Shown here in pieces: positions 57,626-64,000 of a DNA stretch of 64,000 nt. Below the pieces are notes generated by a model. It had not been told where the DNA came from. It was given only the letters and a program-made list of their open reading frames with translations, and made no database searches. A program made the translations under genes and the position numbers. The stretch's first letter is position 1. Every line of letters starts with the position of its first letter. The stretch covers positions 1-64,000 of the forward strand of contig NZ_SELT01000012.1 of the NCBI RefSeq assembly GCF_004361065.1, given 5' to 3'. The stretch comes from Cognatilysobacter terrigena. GTDB taxonomy: Bacteria > Pseudomonadota > Gammaproteobacteria > Xanthomonadales > Xanthomonadaceae.

Positions 57626-57981
57626 ACACGCTCGCCGACGAAGCCCGCCGCAGCCGCCGCCGGCGCGTCGATGATCGCGTCGAAGTCATCGACCAGATGA
57701 CCGAACGCAGCGTCGGCCAGCTCGGCAACATCTCGGAAAGCGGCCTGCTCCTGCTCGCGAGCGCGCCGCTCCACGAGGACTGCCTCTACCAGCTCTACTT
57801 CGTGCTCTCCGATCGCGCAGGCAATCGCCATGCGTTCGAGATCGGCGCGCACCTGCTGTGGCAGAACGCCGCGTCCGCTCCGGGCCAGGCGTGGACGGGC
57901 TTCCGGTTCCTTTCCCTCGACGACGGCCAGATCGAGCGCCTTCGCGATTGGATCGACGCGCCGGGCGCGACCTACGTCTGA
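57622..57981 (+). CDS. PilZ domain cyclic-di-GMP receptor
   Basis: The product is 119 residues, ATG 57622. The cyclic-di-GMP signature is present: an arginine cluster RRSRRRRVDDRVEV at about 9-22, then NISESG (the NxSxxG half). The barrel continues LLLLASAPLHEDC and TGFRFLSLDDGQIERL. It is a single-domain receptor that should change shape on binding cyclic-di-GMP and act on a partner, plausibly the coupled DUF1631 protein. It overlaps the opposite GGDEF/EAL gene by ten bases at the stops. Confidence 0.92.
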   Translation: MNTLADEARRSRRRRVDDRVEVIDQMTERSVGQLGNISESGLLLLASAPLHEDCLYQLYFVLSDRAGNRHAFEIGAHLLWQNAASAPGQAWTGFRFLSLDDGQIERLRDWIDAPGATYV

Positions 57982-60644
57982 TCGGGCTGATGCAGCTGCG
58001 CCGGCTCGGGCCGGTGCAAGGCAAACCCTTGCGCATGGTCGACGCCGAGATCCGTGAGCGCGCGAATGATCGCGTCGCTGTCGACCCATTCGGCCACCAC
58101 CTGCATGCCGCGCTGATGACCGATGTCGGTCACTGCGCGCACGATGGCGTGACTCATCGGATCGCTGGTCAGATCCTGCACGAAACTGCCGTCGATCTTG
58201 ATCATGTCGACCGGCAGGTTCTTGAGATAGCCGAACGACGACATGCCGACGCCGAAATCGTCGAGCGAGATGCGGCAGCCCGCCTTGCGCAACTGACCCA
58301 TGAAGCGCGACACCTGCGCGAGGTTGCGCACCGCGAGCGTTTCGGTGATCTCGAAACACAGCCTACGCGGATCGATCTGGTACTCGGCGATGAGTTCGAG
58401 AATGCGCGCGACGAAGGATTCGTCCTCGATGGTCGCGCCGGATAGATTGATCGCGACCAGCGACAGCCCGCGCCCCTGCGGATGCAGCCGATCGATGTTG
58501 GCAAGCGCGGTTTCGACGACCCAGCGATCGATGGACGGCATCAGGCCGTAACGCTCGGCGGCGGGAATGAACGCGCCGGGCGGCACGATGCGATCGTCCT
58601 CGTCGAGCAGGCGCAGCAACAGTTCGATGCGCGGGCCACCGGAGAGCGTCGTCAGCGGATGCACTTCCTGGAAGTAGAGCCGGAACCGCTCGGATTCCAA
58701 CGCCCAACGCAGACGATGCGCCCACTCCATTTCGGTCCGGCGCTGCGCGAGCGCGTTGTCGCCGGTCGAGAAGAAGTGCACGCGATTGCGGCCCGCTTCC
58801 TTGGCCATGTAGCAGGCGCTGTCGGCCTGCGCGAACAGCTCCTTAAGCGAACTCGACGGGTCGAGCAGCACGCCGCCGATGCTGGCGGTGATGCCATAGC
58901 TCGACTGCTCCCATACGAAGGTGTAGCCGTCGATGTGCTGACGCAGGCGCTCGGCGACGAGGCGCGCGGCGGCTTCGTCCTGCACGTCGCAGGCGAGGAC
59001 GCCGAATTCGTCGCCGCCCAGGCGCGCGAGCACGTCGCCGGAGCGCAACTGCTCGCGCATCACCTGCGCAAGCTGCGACAGCAGCTGATCGCCCGCCGCG
59101 TGCCCGGACGTATCGTTGATGAGCTTGAACTGGTCGAGGTCGACGTACAGCAGCGCGTAGCGCGTCGTGCTGGCGCCCGAGTGCGCCAGCGTGCGTTCGA
59201 CGTGGCGTTCGAACTCGCGGCGATTGAACAGCTCGGTCAGCGCGTCGTGCGATGCCTGATAGCTCAGCAATTCGGTGAGCTGGCGCTGCTGCGAAATATC
59301 GGAGGCCACGACGAGCCGCTTCCATCGCCCGCTGATGCGCACGCGCGACATCGACACGCTCGCCCAGAAGCGATCGCCGTTCGTGCTGCGCAGCATGGCC
59401 TCGACGCTCTCCCAGCCGGGGTTTTCCACCTGCAGCACCTCGGCGCGGCGGTGCGCATCTTCGAACAGCGCTTCCAGCGGCGTCCCGTCGACGTTTTCGC
59501 CGAGCCGGATACGCGCGGCCTGGTTCGCGTACATCACCCGGCCATCCTCTTCGCGAGCGAGCAGCACCAAGGCGGGCAGCATCTCGTTCACGACGCGGAA
59601 GCGCTCTTCGCTCTCGCGATAACGACGACTCATGGCCTCGCCGACCTGCAGCGCGCGATGGCGCGCACCAGCGAGCGCCGCGATCCACAGCGCGAACAGC
59701 ACGCTGCCGACGACGCCGGCGATCAGCAACGGCAGGCTCTCGCGCCAGTCGGGGCGACCGTCGCGGGCGTCGTGCATTTCGACGCGCCAGCGTCGTCCCG
59801 CAAAGGCGATCGTGTGCGCCTTCTGCCAGGTGTCCGAGCGCGGCATGTCGCCGGGGCTGGAGTCGAACACGAGGGCGTTCGGCTGGGCGTCGATATCGAC
59901 GACACGCAGATGAAGTGCGTCGCGCCATTCGGGCCGGAAGGCGTCGTGCGACAGGCGCGAGATGCGGAACGACATGGCGAGCGAACCGATGAAGCGCTTG
60001 CGACGCGCTTCGACAGTGGTCGGGATCTCTCCCGGGCTGTACGCGGGCAGGCGCAGCAGCAGGCCGTCGGGCGCGTGACCGGGCGGGTCCTGCACGAGGC
60101 GGAACGGCGCCGACATCACCGGGCGATTGCTGTCGCGCGATTGCTCGAGCGCGACACGGTTCGCGGGCTGGGTGCGGACATCCAGCCCGAGCACGCGCTC
60201 GTTGCCGGCGCGCGGCGCGACATAGAGCGTCGGGTAATGCATGCCGTCCGGTCCCGGGCGCGGCACGGAATACACGACGGCCTGCAGGCCCGGCAGCCGA
60301 TGCTGGAGATCGAGCGCGCGGTAGAGGCGGTCGAAGCCGGTGAAGTCGACGTCCCGCGCAAGAAAGCCCGTCTGCAGTGCACGCAGCGCGAGGTCGTAGG
60401 ACTGCAGCTGCTCCTGCAGCGCGCCGATCTCGCCGTTCGCGAGCGCATCGAGCTGCTGCGCCCGCTGCAGGCGCGCGCGATGCAATTGCGCGCCGACGAG
60501 TGCGGCCGTCAGCGCAAGCCCCGCGCCAAACGCCAGAAGGCTCGCCGCCCACGCCCGTTGCGGCCGTCGCGTCGCGCCGCTCGACGGCGCCTGACGGTCG
60601 GATGGGTCAGAATCCACGTCGTCGCCCCCCGATCCTGTCGACAT
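57972..60644 (-). CDS. Membrane CHASE-PAS-GGDEF-EAL cyclic-di-GMP regulator
   Basis: The product is 890 residues. Order: cytosolic N-terminus rich in Asp/Ser; helix 1 (about 33-53); a CHASE periplasmic sensor (about 75-300, with DVDFTGFDRLYRALDL and RLPAYSPGEIPTT); helix 2 (PLLIAGVVGSVLFALWIAAL); PAS (about 340-460); GGDEF (about 470-630, active RLGGDEFGVL); EAL (about 650-885). EAL residues: ELLLRL for EAL, NLSG, EITET, DDFGVGMSS, KIDGS, but AEWVDS in place of AEGVE. It may both make and break cyclic-di-GMP; the balance is unknown. The start ATG has GAGGGA six bases upstream and overlaps the pepQ start as CATG. Confidence 0.93.
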   Translation of the reverse strand: MSTGSGGDDVDSDPSDRQAPSSGATRRPQRAWAASLLAFGAGLALTAALVGAQLHRARLQRAQQLDALANGEIGALQEQLQSYDLALRALQTGFLARDVDFTGFDRLYRALDLQHRLPGLQAVVYSVPRPGPDGMHYPTLYVAPRAGNERVLGLDVRTQPANRVALEQSRDSNRPVMSAPFRLVQDPPGHAPDGLLLRLPAYSPGEIPTTVEARRKRFIGSLAMSFRISRLSHDAFRPEWRDALHLRVVDIDAQPNALVFDSSPGDMPRSDTWQKAHTIAFAGRRWRVEMHDARDGRPDWRESLPLLIAGVVGSVLFALWIAALAGARHRALQVGEAMSRRYRESEERFRVVNEMLPALVLLAREEDGRVMYANQAARIRLGENVDGTPLEALFEDAHRRAEVLQVENPGWESVEAMLRSTNGDRFWASVSMSRVRISGRWKRLVVASDISQQRQLTELLSYQASHDALTELFNRREFERHVERTLAHSGASTTRYALLYVDLDQFKLINDTSGHAAGDQLLSQLAQVMREQLRSGDVLARLGGDEFGVLACDVQDEAAARLVAERLRQHIDGYTFVWEQSSYGITASIGGVLLDPSSSLKELFAQADSACYMAKEAGRNRVHFFSTGDNALAQRRTEMEWAHRLRWALESERFRLYFQEVHPLTTLSGGPRIELLLRLLDEDDRIVPPGAFIPAAERYGLMPSIDRWVVETALANIDRLHPQGRGLSLVAINLSGATIEDESFVARILELIAEYQIDPRRLCFEITETLAVRNLAQVSRFMGQLRKAGCRISLDDFGVGMSSFGYLKNLPVDMIKIDGSFVQDLTSDPMSHAIVRAVTDIGHQRGMQVVAEWVDSDAIIRALTDLGVDHAQGFALHRPEPAQLHQPDQT

Positions 60645-61968
60645 GACCGATCCCTCGCTCCCGTCCCTGTACGCACGTCACATCGAAGTCCTGCAGGCTC
60701 GCACCGCCATCGCGCTCGAGCGCGGCGGGTTCGACCATCTGGTCGTCCCCAGCGGCACCCTGCATTACCAGGCGTTCGACGACCGTGACTACCCCTACGC
60801 GGTCAACCCGCAGTTCAAGGCGTGGCTGCCACTGGTCCGCAACCCCGGGAGCTGGCTGGTCGCTACCCCAGGTCAACGGCCGAAATTGATTTATCTGCAG
60901 CCTCGCGACTACTGGCATGTGGTTCCGCAGGCGCCGCGCGGTTGGTGGGTCGATCATTTCGACATCGTGGTGATCCGTACCGCGGACGAAGCCGCCTCCC
61001 ACCTGCCCCCTCCCGGCAGGTGCGCGATCGTCGGCGAACCACAGAGCGCGCTGGGCGAGTATGCCCCGAACAATCCGCCCGCGGTCGTCGCCTACCTTGA
61101 ATACCATCGCGCATTCAAGACGCCGTACGAGATCGCGATGATGCGCGAGGCTTCGCGCATCGGCGTCCGCGCGCATCGCGCCGCCGAAGCCGCGTTCCGC
61201 GAGGGGCGTTCGGAATTCGACATTCATCTTGCTTACTGCGCCGCCGCGCGGCAGGACGCGAACGACCTCCCCTACGGCAACATCGTCGCGCTCAACGAGC
61301 ATGGCGCCGTCCTGCATTACACGGAGCTCGATCGCGAGGCGCCGTCGGATGTCCGCAGTTTCCTGATCGACGCCGGCGCCTCGCATGGCGGGTACGCCTG
61401 CGACATCACGCGGACCTATGCGAGTGACCGCGACGGCGAGTTCCAGGCGCTGATCAACGACGTCGACGCCGCGCAGCAGCGCATGTGCGCGCAGGTGCGC
61501 TCCGGCTTCGACTATCGCCAGCTGCATCTCGACGCCCACCTTGCGTTGTCGCGCGTGCTGCGCGACCACGGCGTGTTGCGCGTCTCGCCCGAGGCCGCGG
61601 TGGAAACCGGCGTCAGCGGGACGTTCTTCCCCCACGGCATCGGCCATGGCATCGGCCTGCAGGTGCACGACGTCGCGGGTTTCGCGTCGGACGACGCCGG
61701 CGGCCCGACGCTCCCCAAGCCCGAAGGTCATCCCTACCTGCGCCTGACACGCACCCTGGCGCCCGGCATGGTGGTCACCATCGAACCCGGCGTGTACTTC
61801 ATCGACATGCTCCTGGACGACCTGCGCGCGGGCCCGCATGCCGACAGCGTGGACTGGGCGCGCGTCGACGCGTTCCGCCCGTACGGCGGCATCCGCATCG
61901 AGGACGACGTGGCCTGCACCGACGGCGAACCGCTGAACCTCACACGCGATGCGTTCGCCGCGGCCTGA
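60643..61968 (+). CDS. pepQ: Xaa-Pro dipeptidase
   Basis: The product is 441 residues from ATG 60643, which aligns with the E. coli PepQ start (SLYARHIEVLQ). Domain 1 is a creatinase-like N-domain with VNPQFKAWLPL and QPRDYWHVVP. The pita-bread domain has all five metal ligands: DAGASHGGYACDITRTY (two Asp), HGIGHGIGLQVHD (His), TIEPGVYF (Glu) and GGIRIEDDV (Glu). It splits dipeptides with C-terminal proline. It has no good ribosome-binding site, and its stop abuts the crcB stop (TGATCA). Confidence 0.96.
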   Translation: MTDPSLPSLYARHIEVLQARTAIALERGGFDHLVVPSGTLHYQAFDDRDYPYAVNPQFKAWLPLVRNPGSWLVATPGQRPKLIYLQPRDYWHVVPQAPRGWWVDHFDIVVIRTADEAASHLPPPGRCAIVGEPQSALGEYAPNNPPAVVAYLEYHRAFKTPYEIAMMREASRIGVRAHRAAEAAFREGRSEFDIHLAYCAAARQDANDLPYGNIVALNEHGAVLHYTELDREAPSDVRSFLIDAGASHGGYACDITRTYASDRDGEFQALINDVDAAQQRMCAQVRSGFDYRQLHLDAHLALSRVLRDHGVLRVSPEAAVETGVSGTFFPHGIGHGIGLQVHDVAGFASDDAGGPTLPKPEGHPYLRLTRTLAPGMVVTIEPGVYFIDMLLDDLRAGPHADSVDWARVDAFRPYGGIRIEDDVACTDGEPLNLTRDAFAAA

Positions 61969-62349
61969 TCAACGCGCCAGCACGACCGCCTTCATGCCGA
62001 TCCACACGGCGGCGAGGCCCAGCACGATGCTCGCGACCACGTAGCCCGTCGCGAGCATCGAATCGCCCCGGCGCAGCATCAGCATCGTTTCGAGGCCGAA
62101 CGCCGAGAAGGTGGTGTAGCCGCCGAGCACGCCGGTCACGAGCAACAACCGTGCAGGGCCATTGAGCGCGGGCATCTGCTCGGCGAAGGCGGCGAACAGC
62201 CCGATCAGCAGGCAGCCCGACACGTTGACCGCGAGCGTGCCGACGGGGAACCGCCACGCGTTCGACGTCGCCAGAAGCGCGAGCCCCGCAACGTGGCGCG
62301 CCATCGCACCGATCGCGCCGCCGAGGCCGACCAGAAGCAGGTCCCGCAT
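61969..62349 (-). CDS. crcB: Fluoride efflux channel
   Basis: The product is 126 residues from ATG 62349 (MRDLLLVGLGGAIGAMARHV), two bases after the msrB stop. Four hydrophobic helices and GGYTTFSAFGLET carry the fluoride/sodium track. CrcB/Fluc exports fluoride as a dimer. No fluoride riboswitch is visible; expression probably follows msrB. Confidence 0.95.
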   Translation of the reverse strand: MRDLLLVGLGGAIGAMARHVAGLALLATSNAWRFPVGTLAVNVSGCLLIGLFAAFAEQMPALNGPARLLLVTGVLGGYTTFSAFGLETMLMLRRGDSMLATGYVVASIVLGLAAVWIGMKAVVLAR

Positions 62350-62351
62350 GC

Positions 62352-62777
62352 TCAGCCCGTCGGCTCCGGTTCGAAATCCAGCGCGGCCGAATTGATGCAG
62401 TAGCGCAGACCCGTCGGCGGCGGGCCGTCGGGGAAGACGTGGCCGAGGTGCGATTCGCAGTGCGCGCACTTCACTTCGACGCGGCGCATGCCGTGGCTCT
62501 CGTCCACGTGCTCGGTCACCGCATCCGGTTTGGCCGGCCGGACGAAGCTCGGCCATCCGCTTCCCGAGTCGTACTTGTCGACCGAAAGGAAAAGGTGCGC
62601 ACCGCAGGCCACGCAGGTGTAGGTGCCCGCGGCCTTGTGGTTCCAGAACTTGCCGGTGAATGCGCGCTCCGTGGCGGAGCACCTGCACACGGCGTACTGC
62701 TCCGGTGTGAGCTTGGCGCGCCATTCCTCGTCGCTGCGCGCCGGTGCGTTTGCGCTCTGCGTGTCGTCCGAACTCAT
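62352..62777 (-). CDS. msrB: Peptide-methionine (R)-S-oxide reductase
   Basis: The product is 141 residues from ATG 62777 with GGAGGC upstream. The family core has CVACGAHLF and [12 protein letters not shown] (zinc cysteines), DSGSGWPSF and the active cysteine in RYCINSAAL. Extra cysteines in VCRCSATE near residue 35 may act in recycling. It repairs oxidised methionine (R form). It is first of a two-gene unit with crcB, divergent from lptD. Confidence 0.95.
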   Translation of the reverse strand: MSSDDTQSANAPARSDEEWRAKLTPEQYAVCRCSATERAFTGKFWNHKAAGTYTCVACGAHLFLSVDKYDSGSGWPSFVRPAKPDAVTEHVDESHGMRRVEVKCAHCESHLGHVFPDGPPPTGLRYCINSAALDFEPEPTG

Positions 62778-62878
62778 GTCGCCTCCACTCGGAAACCCCG
62801 ATCCTGCCGCGTTGCCGCCCCGTCGGGGATACGGCAAGCTACCCGCCCGATGGCCGGAACGCCATTCATCTAGACGGA

Positions 62879-64000
62879 ATGCCCCGCGTGCGACCTACTC
62901 TCCGCCTGCTCCCGTTATCGCTGTGCATCGCGATCGCGCTTCCCGCGATGGCCGCCGAGGAGAAGGAGGACTGGAGCCTGTGCCCGTTGCGCGACGCCGT
63001 CCCGGCGTTCGAGGGCGTCGCGACGCCGGCGTCCGGCGACACCGCGACGCGCGTGACCCAGCCGACCGACATCGAAGGCGACACGCTGCAGGGCTCGGAG
63101 TCGACCGACACGCTGGTGCAGGGCAATGTGCAGCTGCGTCGCGGCGACCAGTTCCTCGGCACCGATCGGCTCGTCTACAACCAGACCTCGGGCGACTACC
63201 GCGCCGAAGGCAGCGTGAAGTACCAGGATTCCGGGATGCGCATCGTCGCCAAGAGCGCCGAGGGCAACCAGGAAGCGGACACGCACACGATCAACGATCT
63301 GCAGTACCAGCTCATGCGCCGCCGCGGCAATGGCGGCGCCGAGAAGATCGAACTCAAGGACCAGAACGGCGCGCTGTACGGCAGCACCTATTCGACCTGC
63401 GACCCCGGCCAGCGCGCGTGGGAGCTGCGTGCGAAGGAGATCGACATCGATCTCGCGAAGGGCCGCGGCGTCGCACACAACGCCACGCTGCGCGTCGGCA
63501 AGGTGCCGGTGCTGTACGTCCCGTGGTTCGCCTTCCCGACCGACGATCGCCGCCAGACCGGCCTGTTGTATCCGTCCATCTCCAGCTCGAGCCGCAACGG
63601 TTTCGACTGGCGCCAGCCGATCTACCTCAACCTCGCGCCGAATTACGACGCGACGCTTTATCCGCGCTACATGAGCAAGCGCGGACTGCACCTTGGTGCG
63701 GAGTTCCGGTGGTTGTACGAGCAGGGGCAAGGCACGGTCTACGGCGCCTGGATGCCGAAGGACGATCTGCCGGGTCGTCGTCCGGAGCGCTATCTGCAGG
63801 ATCTCAACGGCAATCCGATTCCCGGCGCCACGCTGCCTGACAGCAACCGCGGCCAGTTCGGGCTGCAGGCGGTCCACAACTTCGATTCGACGTGGTACGC
63901 GAGCGCGAACCTGGGCTGGGTCAGCGATACGCACTACCTTGAGGACTTCAGCAACAGCCTGTACGGCGTCTCGAGCTACTTCGTGCACAGCGAGACGGGC
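62879..64000 (+). CDS. lptD: LPS-assembly protein LptD (partial, N-terminal part)
   Basis: The frame is open from ATG 62879 for 374 codons to the window edge, so the C-terminal barrel is missing. A signal peptide ([20 protein letters not shown], cleaved near PAMAA) is followed by WSLCPLRDA, with a cysteine that could pair in the usual LptD disulphides. The OstA/jellyroll region contains [30 protein letters not shown] and then [20 protein letters not shown]. The barrel begins near [20 protein letters not shown] and [15 protein letters not shown]. LptD with LptE inserts lipopolysaccharide into the outer leaflet. It lies divergent from msrB with 101 bases between. Confidence 0.95.
   Translation, partial: MPRVRPTLRLLPLSLCIAIALPAMAAEEKEDWSLCPLRDAVPAFEGVATPASGDTATRVTQPTDIEGDTLQGSESTDTLVQGNVQLRRGDQFLGTDRLVYNQTSGDYRAEGSVKYQDSGMRIVAKSAEGNQEADTHTINDLQYQLMRRRGNGGAEKIELKDQNGALYGSTYSTCDPGQRAWELRAKEIDIDLAKGRGVAHNATLRVGKVPVLYVPWFAFPTDDRRQTGLLYPSISSSSRNGFDWRQPIYLNLAPNYDATLYPRYMSKRGLHLGAEFRWLYEQGQGTVYGAWMPKDDLPGRRPERYLQDLNGNPIPGATLPDSNRGQFGLQAVHNFDSTWYASANLGWVSDTHYLEDFSNSLYGVSSYFVHSETG

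Noticed and set aside
58482-60788. A 768-codon plus-strand frame opposite the GGDEF/EAL gene
   Set aside because: The minus protein has an ordered CHASE-PAS-GGDEF-EAL architecture. The plus frame runs into pepQ in another frame.
62778-62878. A TTGCCG...CGGCAA inverted arrangement between msrB and lptD as a promoter or operator
   Set aside because: Arms are short and imperfectly placed. I could not pair a -35 with a -10 for either gene.

Overview
The window is a dense, GC-rich chromosomal segment of a gammaproteobacterium. It most likely comes from the Xanthomonadaceae/Lysobacteraceae (Lysobacter or Luteimonas-like). The evidence is the gene order: class I aldolase, pyk, pgk and gapA clustered; pilMNOPQ divergent from mrcA; and rpoZ/spoT beside gmk, yicC, rph, rdgB and hemW. 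Family assignment is inference from gene content. No tRNA, rRNA, insertion sequence, phage gene, CRISPR array or replication origin was seen. No gap between genes exceeds about 240 bases, so there is no long non-coding stretch. Many genes are joined by 1 to 4 base start/stop overlaps.

Layout. 1-7157 (minus): the N-terminal 905 codons of a giant repetitive exported adhesin, then an RND efflux pump and its lipoprotein adaptor. 7344-19067 (minus): a central-carbon block with class I fructose-bisphosphate aldolase, two tandem exported TonB-C-like proteins, pyruvate kinase, a HAD phosphatase coupled to phosphoglycerate kinase, membrane proteins DUF3999 and DUF2339, a BamE-like small protein and gapA. 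Transketolase and a DAACS symporter follow at 22741-26146. 19186-22647 (plus): an S1/P1 nuclease and a two-gene cyclic-di-GMP unit (HD-GYP plus EAL), both members with altered motifs. 26213-33010 (minus): a MoxR, DUF58, DUF4381, BatA, BatB/C, BatD operon. 33130-38136 (minus): pilMNOPQ, the type IV pilus alignment complex and secretin, divergent from mrcA (PBP1A).

40903-64000: an uncharacterised 219-aa protein, citrate synthase, zinc-free ribosomal protein L31, nucleoside hydrolase, recG, ridA, two small proteins, spoT, rpoZ, gmk and yicC. On the plus strand follow rph, rdgB, a membrane protein, hemW, and a DUF1631 plus PilZ pair. These abut a CHASE-PAS-GGDEF-EAL sensor on the minus strand. 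Then come pepQ, crcB, msrB and the first 374 codons of lptD.

Functionally the segment is core physiology (glycolysis, TCA entry, stringent response, nucleotide quality control, cell-wall and outer-membrane assembly) with two islands of cyclic-di-GMP signalling and type IV pilus genes. No clearly new defence or mobile system was found. The best leads are: the HAD phosphatase fused translationally to pgk next to pyk, a candidate metabolite-repair enzyme; the HD-GYP/EAL pair with HD changed to MD and GGDEF changed to AENEF; a BatB with a broken metal site; a spoT promoter that predicts a leaderless mRNA; the two divergent genes whose start codons share a CATG; and the duplicated exported TonB-C-like proteins inside the glycolytic block.
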